From the NCBI GenBank assembly GCA_963719275.1, contig CAVRBT010000004.1:620001-684000 (forward strand): DNA of 64,000 nt, written 5' to 3'. The first letter of the stretch is position 1, and each line of letters begins with the position of its first letter. Of the stretch, positions 6,781 through 14,153 are shown piece after piece. Made by a program: the position numbers and the translations under genes. Origin of the DNA: AC-32 sp963719275 (lineage in GTDB: Bacteria > Actinomycetota > Thermoleophilia > Gaiellales > Gaiellaceae). Below the pieces are notes generated by a model that did no database searches, had not been told where the DNA came from, and worked only from the letters and a program-made list of their open reading frames with translations.

Positions 6781-6803
6781 AGCTGTGGCGCGGACTGTGG
6801 CGC
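6781..6803 (+). repeat. right pair of CTGTGGCGC repeats, candidate arm-type sites
   Basis: AGCTGTGGCGC (6781-6791) and GACTGTGGCGC (6793-6803) repeat the 11-base unit found at 895-916, same orientation, 39 bases inside attR. Confidence 0.5.
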
Positions 6804-6841
6804 GCGGTCGCAACAGCGCATAACCAAGCCGAAGACCGCTC

Positions 6842-6885
6842 GTCTCCAAAACCGGGGATTGCAGGTTCGAGTCCTGCCGCCCCTG
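6842..6885 (+). repeat. attR: duplicated 3' end of tRNA-Trp
   Basis: This is a 43/44 match to 744-787. It lacks the 5' half of a tRNA, so it is not a gene. It marks the right junction of the integrative element; chromosome resumes with CTGGCCC. Confidence 0.88.
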
Positions 6886-6921
6886 CTGGCCCCTCGAACG
6901 TCCGGCCGCTGCCGCGGCACG

Positions 6922-7611
6922 ATGACGTTCGAGGGTTTCACGTCCTTCGACCGGCCCGCGCCGGCCGTGGCGGTCGCGGCGGCGAAAGCGTCAGCCCTGT
7001 CCGGGATGGATCTGATGCTGCCGGACGGGACTCGGGTTCGGGCTTGCGGGATTGCGGATCGCGTCGTCGACGATCCGGAAAGGTTGTTCGGGCTCTACCT
7101 CGACTCGCCGTGGGCGCCGCCCTGGGACGCGGACGTCGTCGCGCGCCGGGGAGCTCGTCGAGGCGCGGCGGCCGAGATGATCGACGACTGGGACGGGATC
7201 GTCGACAAGTTCGTCGGCGACGGCGCGGTCGCGCTCTTTATTCCGGGCTTCGCGGGCCCGGACCACGCGCAGAGCGCGATCTCGGCGGCTCGCGCGCTTC
7301 TGGAGCGGACCGGCAACGACGGCAGTGATCCGTGGATTCCGGTCGGCGTGGCCGTCCACACCGGGACGTCGTTCGTCGGGAGCGTCGGCGAGGGAGACGC
7401 CTGCGACTTCACGGCGGTCGGCGACACTGTCAACACCGCTGCGCGGCTGGACGGAATGGCAGGCGCGGGCGAGATCCTCGTCAGCGCGAGCGCCGCCGCG
7501 GCGGCCGGCCTCGAAACGTCTGGCCTGGAGCGCCGGTCGCTCGAGTTGCGCGGCCGTGAGCAGGGCGTCGATGCGTGGGTGATGACGGCGGACGCCGCCA
7601 TCGCCGCCTAG
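6922..7611 (+). CDS. truncated class III adenylate/guanylate cyclase domain protein
   Basis: Residues 87-229 are a clear class III cyclase domain: DGIVDKFVGDGAVALFIPGF with the second metal-binding Asp100, then PVGVAVHTGTSFVGSVG and FTAVGDTVNTAARL, which has the Asn and Arg of the active site. The N-terminal strand that should carry the first metal Asp (FADIRGFT) is not present; residues 1-86 do not resemble the family and contain a stretch VVARRGARRGAAAE that looks like decayed sequence. It is therefore probably inactive or a remnant. ATG 6922 is chosen, since GTG 6730 would read across attR from the mobile element. Two related intact domains exist in this window's style (see the cyclase at 42.4-45.7 kb). 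Confidence 0.6.
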   Translation: MTFEGFTSFDRPAPAVAVAAAKASALSGMDLMLPDGTRVRACGIADRVVDDPERLFGLYLDSPWAPPWDADVVARRGARRGAAAEMIDDWDGIVDKFVGDGAVALFIPGFAGPDHAQSAISAARALLERTGNDGSDPWIPVGVAVHTGTSFVGSVGEGDACDFTAVGDTVNTAARLDGMAGAGEILVSASAAAAAGLETSGLERRSLELRGREQGVDAWVMTADAAIAA

Positions 7612-7648
7612 CGCCCGCTCGGAGCAGAAGGTCGTCATACTTGGGCCC

Positions 7649-8419
7649 ATGCCCGGCGAGCCGCCCTCGCCCAGCGATGAACATCGGGCCGACGAGTCGG
7701 CGTCGCAGGCCGAAGCTCGGCCCGGTTTCGGCGACCTGCGCCACTACGTGCCGCCCGACCTGCTGAACGTCTCGTTCCCCGTGGCGGTGCGTGGCTACGA
7801 CCGTACGGCGGTCGAGTCGTACGTGAAGCGGGCCAACCGCGTGATCGCGGAGCTGAAGGTGAGCTCCTCGCCGCGTGCGGCCGTGACACACGCGCTCGAG
7901 CAGACCGAGCAGCAGGTGAGCGGCCTCCTCCAGCGGGCCCGTGAGACCGGAGAGGAGATCACCGCCAGCGCCCGCCAGGAGGCGGAGGAGATCATCGCCA
8001 AGGCCAAGGCCGAGGCGGCGGACTTGCACGTCAACGTGAGCAGCGAGGCCGACGGCATCAAGGCGGAGGCCGACAAGGTCCTCGCCGACGCTCGCGCCGA
8101 GGGCGAGGACATCCTCGTGCGCTCGCGTCAGGAGGCGGAGAACACCCGCGCCGCCTCGAAGGCCGAGGCCGAGGAGCGCCGTCGGCAGCTCGAGGAGGAG
8201 CTGGCGGAGCTACGCGCGCAGGCCGAGGCGCGGATGCGCGAGCTACAGGCCGACACCGACCGCGTCCGGGGCGAGCGCCGCGAGCTGCTCGACGACATTC
8301 GCGTGCGCGGCACGACGCTCCTCGAGGTGGCTGACGCCGCAGCCGCCCGCGAGCCGGATGAGCCCGACGAGCCCGAGTCGATTGACGAGATCGAACGGGC
8401 CGGCGTCGAAGAGACCTAG
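7649..8419 (+). CDS. DivIVA-domain coiled-coil protein
   Basis: A 256-residue cytoplasmic scaffold-type protein. After a low-complexity acidic N-terminus, residues 42-72 carry the DivIVA-like motif FPVAVRGYDRTAVESYVKR, which in the family binds curved membrane at poles or septa. A long Ala/Glu-rich coiled coil with 11-residue periodicity (AEEIIAKAKAEAADL-type repeats) runs through about 75-225, followed by an acidic tail. A role in cell-shape or division organisation is inferred from the domain only. A -10-like CATACT lies close to the ATG, so a very short leader is likely. The 3' end overlaps the convergent thioredoxin-like gene by four bases. Confidence 0.85.
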   Translation: MPGEPPSPSDEHRADESASQAEARPGFGDLRHYVPPDLLNVSFPVAVRGYDRTAVESYVKRANRVIAELKVSSSPRAAVTHALEQTEQQVSGLLQRARETGEEITASARQEAEEIIAKAKAEAADLHVNVSSEADGIKAEADKVLADARAEGEDILVRSRQEAENTRAASKAEAEERRRQLEEELAELRAQAEARMRELQADTDRVRGERRELLDDIRVRGTTLLEVADAAAAREPDEPDEPESIDEIERAGVEET

Positions 8420-8736
8420 CGCAGCCAGGGCGCGAGCAGCCGCTCGATGTCGCGGCAGCCGCGGGGGCTCGCGAGGCGCCCTCGGACGCGCTTGTCCTCG
8501 ACGACCACGATCGTCGGGACGTCTTCGATCCGAAAGCGCTCGGCGAGGTCGGCGTGCTCGGCGACGTCGACGTGCATGAGCCGAAACGACTCGTGGTTCC
8601 GGCGACGCTGCAGCACCTGCGAGAGGTAGCCCTCGACACGGCGCGAGCGACCGGAGTTGGGGGCGTAGAAGAAGACGAGGCGCGGCCGCTCGGTCGCCGT
8701 GCGGGCCTGGCGGGGCTGGGCGGCCGCCGCGCTCAC
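8416..8736 (-). CDS. thioredoxin-fold protein without the CxxC motif
   Basis: A 106-residue protein with thioredoxin topology: RLVFFYAPNSGRSRRVEGYL, then FRLMHVDVAEHADLAERFRI and the cis-Pro loop EDVPTIVVVEDKRVRGRL. The CxxC of true thioredoxins is replaced by PNSGRSR, so it cannot do dithiol exchange; the only Cys is in PRGCRD near the end. It may be a binding or regulatory module. Its start overlaps the stop of the STAS gene by four bases (ATGA), and the pair follows the CheB/CheR/kinase/regulator operon on the same strand, so it may belong to that signalling unit. It converges with the DivIVA gene. Confidence 0.75.
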   Translation of the reverse strand: MSAAAAQPRQARTATERPRLVFFYAPNSGRSRRVEGYLSQVLQRRRNHESFRLMHVDVAEHADLAERFRIEDVPTIVVVEDKRVRGRLASPRGCRDIERLLAPWLR

Positions 8737-9101
8737 GTTGCGGGCTCCGGCAGGAGGTCACGGAACGCGGCGTGCAGCGTCGGGTACACCCGGACGACCT
8801 GGTCGATCCCGGCCACTCGGAACACGCGCGCCGCGCGGCCGCTCGAGACCAGGACGAGCTCCGCGCGCTCGCGCTGTAGCCGCTTCGCCTCGGCGACCAG
8901 GATCCAGCAAACCGTCGAGTCCAGGAAGCTCGCGCCGCTCACGTCGACGACGACGGTCGGCGACTGCAGTGCGGCGGCAGCCGCAAGCGCGTCGCGCAAC
9001 TCACGCTCGACGTAGAGGTCCAGCTCGCCGCTGACCGAGACCAGAGCGATCCGACCTCCAATCTCCGCGACGGTTGCACGAAAGGGCGCGATGGCCACCA
9101 C
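8733..9101 (-). CDS. STAS-domain protein (anti-sigma factor antagonist type)
   Basis: A 122-residue single STAS domain of the SpoIIAA/RsbV kind, which in the family binds an anti-sigma kinase when unphosphorylated. Seen: ISLVSVSGELD-type strand (ALVSVSGELDLYVERELRDA), then VVVDVSGASFLDSTVCWILV with the phosphorylatable Ser62 after Asp61, and a closing ELVLVSSGRAARVFRVAG. No anti-sigma kinase is next to it; the nearest kinase is the PAS histidine kinase upstream. The gene is 57 bases downstream of the OmpR-type regulator and overlaps the thioredoxin-like gene, suggesting cotranscription. Confidence 0.85.
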   Translation of the reverse strand: MVAIAPFRATVAEIGGRIALVSVSGELDLYVERELRDALAAAAALQSPTVVVDVSGASFLDSTVCWILVAEAKRLQRERAELVLVSSGRAARVFRVAGIDQVVRVYPTLHAAFRDLLPEPAT

Positions 9102-9158
9102 GCAAGCACCTTAGGAACGACCGCTTTAGGGCCGCATCCAGCTTTCGTGTGGGTCCGC

Positions 9159-9845
9159 CTACACGGCGATGAGCTTGTAGCCCGCCCCGCGGACGGTCAG
9201 CAACCGCTGCGGTTTCTCCGGGTCGCGCTCGATCTTGTGGCGGATGTTCGACACGTGCAGGTCGGCTGCGCGCGCGTCGCCGACGTACTCGCTGTCCCAG
9301 AGGTGCTGCATGATCTCGCGACGTGAATAGACGCGGCCGAGCTCACGCGCGAGCAGCGCCACGAGCTTCAGCTCCGAGGGCGTCAGCTGAACGGGCTCGC
9401 CGTCCACCGTCGCCTCGTAACGCTCGAGATCGAGGCGCAGGCCACCCGCTTCGCGCACCGACCCGAGGGCCCGCGAGTCGAGCTCGCGGCGGCGCAGGAT
9501 CGAACGGACCCGCGCCAGGAGCTCGTTCATCGAGAACGGCTTCGTGACGTAGTCGTCCGCGCCGGCCTCTAGCCCGAGAACCCGGTCGACCTCGGAGTCG
9601 CGGGCGGTGAGCACCAGGATCGGAACGGCGCTGTCCGCCCGGAGCTGCCGGCAGACCTCGATTCCCGATATGCCCGGCAGCATCAGGTCGAGCACGAGTA
9701 GATCGAAGGGCCGGTCCTGCGCGGCCGCGATGGCGTCCTCGCCGGTCCCGACGGTCTCGACGTCGTGGCCGTCGGCGCGGAGCGAGTAGCCGACGGCGTC
9801 CGCCAGTGCCGGCTCATCCTCGACGACGAGGATCCGCGAGCTCAC
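9159..9845 (-). CDS. OmpR/PhoB-family response regulator
   Basis: A 228-residue two-domain regulator. The receiver domain (1-118) has the acidic pocket VVEDE, phosphoacceptor Asp53 (LLVLDLMLPG), switch Thr80 (LTARD) and Lys102 (VTKPFS). The C-terminal winged helix (130-226) shows LTPSELKLVALLARELGRV, YSRREIMQHLW and the recognition helix region RAADLHVSNIRHKIE, then the wing TVRGAGYKL. It is the partner of the PAS histidine kinase just upstream, whose stop codon overlaps its ATG by four bases. No binding site or target is evident nearby. Confidence 0.95.
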   Translation of the reverse strand: MSSRILVVEDEPALADAVGYSLRADGHDVETVGTGEDAIAAAQDRPFDLLVLDLMLPGISGIEVCRQLRADSAVPILVLTARDSEVDRVLGLEAGADDYVTKPFSMNELLARVRSILRRRELDSRALGSVREAGGLRLDLERYEATVDGEPVQLTPSELKLVALLARELGRVYSRREIMQHLWDSEYVGDARAADLHVSNIRHKIERDPEKPQRLLTVRGAGYKLIAV

Positions 9846-11185
9846 TGGCGCACCACCCGTGCCGATGGCACCTGCAGTCGAACGTGGGTCCCCTTTCCCA
9901 CCTCGGACTCGAGCCGGATCGACCCGCCGAGCGCATGCGTGATCTCGCGGGCGAGCGAGAGTCCGAGCCCGGCGCCGCCACCTGCGCTCCGCCCAGCGCC
10001 CGCGAACCGGTCGAAGACCAGCGCTTTCTCGGCCGGCGCGATTCCGGGGCCGGTGTCATCGACCTCGAGTTCGGTCACCTTTCCGAGGTCGCGGCCGCTC
10101 AGCACGATCTGCCCTGCCTTCGTGTGGCGTGCGGCGTTTGCAGCCACGTTCCACACGGCCTGGCGGAGCAGAACCTGGTCGGCGAGGGCACCCACCCGGG
10201 GAGCGCATCTGACACTCACGTCGACCCCCTGCGAAGGCTCGAGGTGCTCTGCCACGTCCTCGAGCAGCGGGGCGATCGCGACGAGCTCGAGCGCCGGGCG
10301 CTCCTGGCCGGTCTGGATCCGCGCGAGCAGCAGCAGCGCGTCGGCGAGACGCTCGAGTCGCGCGCTCTCTCGCTCGATGTGGCCAAGGAAGAGCTCGCGG
10401 TCGGCCACCGTCGCGTCGGCCCCTCCGCGCAGCACCTCGACCGCGCTGATGATCGCGGCGATCGGCGTGCGGAGCTCGTGGGCGGCATTCGAGACGAAGT
10501 CTCGCTCGGCCCGCCGCCGCTGCTCGCGGGCCGTGACGTCCTGGAGGATCAGCACTGCGCCGCCCCCCGGGCCGCCCTTGAGCCCGTCGAGCTCGAGGAG
10601 CCTGCCCGTCGACGTCTTGACGACCTGACGGAGCGGCGGTGGCCCGCCGAGGAGCCGCTGGGCGAACTTGTGCAGCGAGACACGCGGAAAGGTGTCAGGC
10701 AGCAGCCCGCCGATGATCCCGCGACCGAGGAACACGCGCGCCGCCGGATTCAGGTACTCGACCTTGAGGTCGCTGTCGACGCTCACCACTCCGATCGGGA
10801 GCTGCGCGAACAGCCGTCCGAGAGACGCCGCGCCGAGCGGCGGGGCCAGAGCCCCAGGATCGGCAGCGGGACTGCGCTCCTCCTCGGGCGACGCGATCAG
10901 CCACTCGACACGGTCGCCCGCGGGCTCCGGCACCGCCTCGACCGCCACGCTCAGCTCCGAGCCGTCTCGGCGCCTGAGCTCGAGCGAGGTGCCGGTCGGG
11001 CCTCCGCCGCGGGAGAGCTCGAGCAGCATGGTCCGGAACGCCCGCCGCCTGTGCTCCGGCACGAAGGCCGCGAGCGGCTTCCCGACCAGCCACCGGTTGG
11101 GAATGCCGAGGAGGTCGGCCGCGGACTCCGCCGACTCGAGGATTCGCCCCTGCGGGTCCGTGACGATCCTCGTGGTCGCTCTCAC
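9842..11185 (-). CDS. PAS-domain sensor histidine kinase (HisKA)
   Basis: A 447-residue soluble sensor kinase with no membrane segment. It has two PAS-like domains: about 1-103 (IVTDPQGRILESAESAADLL) and 125-222 (FAQLPIGVVSVDSDLKVEYL). HisKA follows with His236 in NAAHELRTPIAAI, then the HATPase with N box VWNVAANAARHT, G1 DDTGPGIAP and G2 GGGAGLGLSLA. GTG 11185 is used because it overlaps the CheR stop (GTGA) and begins the first PAS strand. It should phosphorylate the regulator encoded next. The cytoplasmic PAS design suggests sensing of an internal signal, perhaps via the CheR/CheB proteins upstream. Confidence 0.93.
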   Translation of the reverse strand: MRATTRIVTDPQGRILESAESAADLLGIPNRWLVGKPLAAFVPEHRRRAFRTMLLELSRGGGPTGTSLELRRRDGSELSVAVEAVPEPAGDRVEWLIASPEEERSPAADPGALAPPLGAASLGRLFAQLPIGVVSVDSDLKVEYLNPAARVFLGRGIIGGLLPDTFPRVSLHKFAQRLLGGPPPLRQVVKTSTGRLLELDGLKGGPGGGAVLILQDVTAREQRRRAERDFVSNAAHELRTPIAAIISAVEVLRGGADATVADRELFLGHIERESARLERLADALLLLARIQTGQERPALELVAIAPLLEDVAEHLEPSQGVDVSVRCAPRVGALADQVLLRQAVWNVAANAARHTKAGQIVLSGRDLGKVTELEVDDTGPGIAPAEKALVFDRFAGAGRSAGGGAGLGLSLAREITHALGGSIRLESEVGKGTHVRLQVPSARVVRQ

Positions 11186-13011
11186 TCGGTCTCCATCATC
11201 AGGATCACCCCGGGTACCTCCTCGCCCGTGCCGAGCGAGGTCAGCGTGACCTTGCACTGCATCGTCCGGCCGCGACGGTTCACGGCGGGCAAGGCGAGGA
11301 CCTCCTGCTGCCCGGAGCCGAGCACCTTTGAGATCGGCTTGCGCAGCTGGTCGACGGGCAGCCCGATGTCCAGGTTCAGGAAGTGCTGGCCGCGCACCTC
11401 GTCCTCGATCAGGCCCCAGAGCTCGCGCGCGCCCGTGTTCCAGCGGCGGACGGCGAGCTCGCGGTCGAGCACGACGACCGCCCCGCTGAGGCTGCCGAGG
11501 ATCCCTTCGAGGTAGGCGTTCGCCTCGTTCAGCTCGTCCGTGCGCTGCTGGAGCTCGTCGTTGATGGCCGAGAGCTCCTCGTTGGTCGACTGCAGCTCTT
11601 CGTTCATCGTCTCGAGCTCCTCGTTCGTCGACTGCAGCTCCTCGTTGGTCGTCTCGAGCTCCTCGTTCGTGGACTGCAGCTCTTCGTTCGTGGTCTCCAT
11701 CTCCTCGACCGTCGACTGCAGCTCCTCGTAGGTGGAGTCCACCTCGCGCTTCGCGTCGCCGAGCGCCTGTTGCAGGCGCTGGTACCGCGTCACGTCGTTG
11801 AAGGTGATGCCGACGCCCACGATGTCGCCGGTCGAGGAGAGGAGCGGCGCGATCTGGATGTCGACGAAGCGCAGCTCGTCGTCGACGCGCCACTCGACGT
11901 CGCGGAGGCTGATGGCGTGCCGGTCGGAGTACACCTGCTCGAGGCGCGAGCGGAGCTCCGCCGGCCGGAACGAGACCTCGAGCTCCTGGAACGGCCGGCC
12001 GATGTCACGCGGCACGAGGGCGAACTGCATGCGCGCCTGGAGGTTCGCGAGCGCGAGCCGGCCTTCGGGGTCGACGACCAACTGCGCCCCGGGAGCCGAT
12101 TCGAAGCCGGCCTCGCGCAACAACGCCTCCGTCGCCAAGCGCGAAAGCTCGTGACCGTCATCCGGCGCGGACGTGTCCACCGGGGCGGGCAAGTCGCCCG
12201 CGACCTTCGCGAAGACCCGCCGCTTCAAGTCGAGCGGCTCGAACAGCTGCGAGCGGTTCGCGATCGACTCCGCCCTGCCGAGGAAGAGCACCCCGTACGG
12301 GCGGAGCGAGAAGTGGAAGCTGCGCAGGATGTGCGCCTGCGTCTCTGCATCGAAGTACATCAGGGTGTTGCGGGAGACGAGCAGGTCGATGCGCGAGATC
12401 GGCGGATCGCGGATCAGGTCGTGGCGGCCGAAGATCACGGACCGCCGTAGGTCACCGCGGAAGACGAACGCGGCGTTCTGGTGCTCGAAGTACTTCTCGC
12501 GCAACGGCTCGCGCACGGACTCGACGGTCTTGGCGTCGTACTTGGCGTGCCGGCCCTGCGCGAGCGCGCCCTCGTCCACGTCGGTGGCGTAGATCTTCAC
12601 CCGCTTCTTCACCGCTTCCGGGCCGAGTGCCTCCGCGAGCACCATTGCCAGCGTGTACGCCTCCTCGCCGCTCGCACATCCGGTCGACCAGACGCGGATC
12701 GCCTCGACCTTCGGCTTCTGCTCGAGCAGACGCGGCAGGATGTCGTCGCGCAGGAAGTCCCATGCGACCTCGTCCCGGAAGAACGAAGTGACGTTGATCA
12801 GGATCGTGTCGAACAGCCCGGCGAACTCGTCGGGGTCCGCGGCGAGCAGCTCCTGGTAGTCCTCGTAGCCGTCGATGCGCACGTCCTTCATCCGCTTCCC
12901 GATTCGCCGCTGCAGGCTCGGCCGCTTGTAGCCGGTGAAGTCGAATCCGCGCTCGTCCCTGATAAACGCGAGCAGTGACTCGAATGCCGGGTCGCGCACG
13001 TTCTCCGCCAT
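11182..13011 (-). CDS. cheR: CheR-type methyltransferase with PAS domains and a coiled-coil linker
   Basis: A 609-residue protein. The CheR N-terminal helices (GFDFTGYKRPSLQRRIGKRM) lead to the SAM-binding motif VWSTGCASGEEAYTLAM (107-123), YATDVDEGAL and LVSRNTLMYF. A PAS-like domain lies at about 285-410 (FNDVTRYQRL closing motif). A repetitive coiled coil at about 427-490 is built from STNEELETTNEELQ-like 14-residue units, and a second PAS follows at 500-609. Family members methylate Glu on receptors; here no chemoreceptor is nearby. Similar CheB/CheR-PAS proteins work in stress signalling with histidine kinases. It follows CheB after three bases and overlaps the kinase gene, so all are one operon. 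Confidence 0.93.
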   Translation of the reverse strand: MAENVRDPAFESLLAFIRDERGFDFTGYKRPSLQRRIGKRMKDVRIDGYEDYQELLAADPDEFAGLFDTILINVTSFFRDEVAWDFLRDDILPRLLEQKPKVEAIRVWSTGCASGEEAYTLAMVLAEALGPEAVKKRVKIYATDVDEGALAQGRHAKYDAKTVESVREPLREKYFEHQNAAFVFRGDLRRSVIFGRHDLIRDPPISRIDLLVSRNTLMYFDAETQAHILRSFHFSLRPYGVLFLGRAESIANRSQLFEPLDLKRRVFAKVAGDLPAPVDTSAPDDGHELSRLATEALLREAGFESAPGAQLVVDPEGRLALANLQARMQFALVPRDIGRPFQELEVSFRPAELRSRLEQVYSDRHAISLRDVEWRVDDELRFVDIQIAPLLSSTGDIVGVGITFNDVTRYQRLQQALGDAKREVDSTYEELQSTVEEMETTNEELQSTNEELETTNEELQSTNEELETMNEELQSTNEELSAINDELQQRTDELNEANAYLEGILGSLSGAVVVLDRELAVRRWNTGARELWGLIEDEVRGQHFLNLDIGLPVDQLRKPISKVLGSGQQEVLALPAVNRRGRTMQCKVTLTSLGTGEEVPGVILMMETE

Positions 13012-13014
13012 GCG

Positions 13015-14031
13015 TTACTCCGCGCTTGCGGCCGGCACAGGCTCGGTCGAGGAGGTGACCTCGCGCAGGAGCTCGGTCAACTGCTCGGAGTGACGCTCGA
13101 GCTCATCCGCCTTCGTGCGGAAGCGCTCAGAGGTCCCCTCCTGGCGGTCGTGGCGTTCGGCAAGCGTGCGCATCAGCACCGCACGCTCCTCCAGCAGGCG
13201 CAGCCCGGCCCAAAGGGAGCTCTCGACAGTGGTCGCCTGCTCGACGACGAACGCGTCCGCCGTGAAACGGTGGCCGACGCGACAGCGGAAGGAGACGACG
13301 TCGCCGTCGTCCTGCTCATAGATCGCGCCCCCGCACTCGGGACAGGTGAGGCCGGTCTCGTTCCCCAGCTGGTCACCTGCCTGTTCTCGCACCTGCTCGC
13401 GGTCGGTCATCTCGCCGGTCCCGCGTCCATTCTGCCTCCTTACGCCGCCTCCCGCGACGAACTCCGCAATCGCGGCGGCGATCTGCACCGGTGACAACAC
13501 GCGCTCGGGCGCGACGACGCGGATGGCGGACGTCGGCATGCCCGGGTGGAGCGCGGTGCGTGGGTCCTGGACGAGCGTCACCCCGCCGTGGGCCTTGATC
13601 GTTCGGAGGCCGCGCGTGCCGTCGTCGAGGGCGCCGGACAGAATCACGCCGATCGTGAGCTCGCGCCGTGCGTAGGCGGCACTGCGGAAGAGCGGGTCGA
13701 TCGCCGGCCGGTGCCCGTTCTCCCGGGGTCCGCCCTCGACGCGGAGGTGGCCGTCGTCGATCTCGACGTGACAGTCGGGGACCGCGACGTAGATCGTCCC
13801 CGGCCGGAGCTCCTCGCCGTTACTCGCGGGCTGCGCAGGCAGCGGGCCCGCGCGGTCCAGGATCGAGGGCAGCACGCTCGTGCCGCCGGCCGCAAGGTGG
13901 AGGACGACGACGACCGCGGCGGCAAGGTCCGGCGGGAGGTTCGCGACCACGGTCCGAACGGCCTCGACCCCGCCCGCCGACGCGCCGATGACGACGAGGT
14001 CGTGCCCGGTCCTGTGTCGCTCCCCAGGCAA
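13015..14031 (-). CDS. cheB: CheB-type methylesterase without receiver domain
   Basis: A 338-residue methylesterase-type protein. The catalytic domain begins at once with DLVVIGASAGGVEAVRTVV (Ser18 nucleophile), then VVVLHLAAGGTSVLP (His45), and GVILSGALDDGTRGLRTIK with the catalytic Asp, plus GGVTLVQDP. There is no N-terminal receiver domain, so it is not controlled like enteric CheB. The C-terminal part holds a zinc-ribbon-like segment, LTCPECGGAIYEQ and FRCRVGHRF, then a helical tail. The start is uncertain: TTG 14031 has AAAGGA at a good distance and leaves a 122-base promoter gap; an upstream start at 14118 adds 29 residues without domain similarity. It is first in the leftward signalling operon. 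Confidence 0.88.
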   Translation of the reverse strand: MPGERHRTGHDLVVIGASAGGVEAVRTVVANLPPDLAAAVVVVLHLAAGGTSVLPSILDRAGPLPAQPASNGEELRPGTIYVAVPDCHVEIDDGHLRVEGGPRENGHRPAIDPLFRSAAYARRELTIGVILSGALDDGTRGLRTIKAHGGVTLVQDPRTALHPGMPTSAIRVVAPERVLSPVQIAAAIAEFVAGGGVRRQNGRGTGEMTDREQVREQAGDQLGNETGLTCPECGGAIYEQDDGDVVSFRCRVGHRFTADAFVVEQATTVESSLWAGLRLLEERAVLMRTLAERHDRQEGTSERFRTKADELERHSEQLTELLREVTSSTEPVPAASAE

Positions 14032-14153
14032 GCGCGTCCTTTGGTCGGTTGTCGAATGCGAGGTCTCCAGCGATGGTACCCCGCGCCGCGCCACGCAACA
14101 CGTCGACGGCCCGGCCAAGCCCGGAGTACGACGGCAGCTTTAGAGTTGGCGGC

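Larger units (their letters stand above)
744..6885. mobile_element. integrative genetic element inserted at tRNA-Trp (about 6.1 kb)
   Basis: The region is bounded by direct repeats of the tRNA 3' end (744-787 and 6842-6885). A tyrosine integrase gene lies just inside the left end, the classical arrangement for a tRNA-targeting island. Contents: integrase, release-factor-like pseudogene, unknown 89-residue protein, HicB/HicA, an IS110-family element, an excisionase-like HTH protein, a membrane-anchored pseudogene and a GntR regulator. The part at about 2.1-2.7 kb looks less GC-rich than its surroundings. No replication, conjugation or capsid genes are visible, so it is at most an integrate/excise element, and the integrase itself looks damaged. 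Confidence 0.85.

Noticed and set aside
11540..11731. Short regular DNA repeats suggesting CRISPR
   Set aside because: They are in-frame coiled-coil codons within CheR with no spacers.
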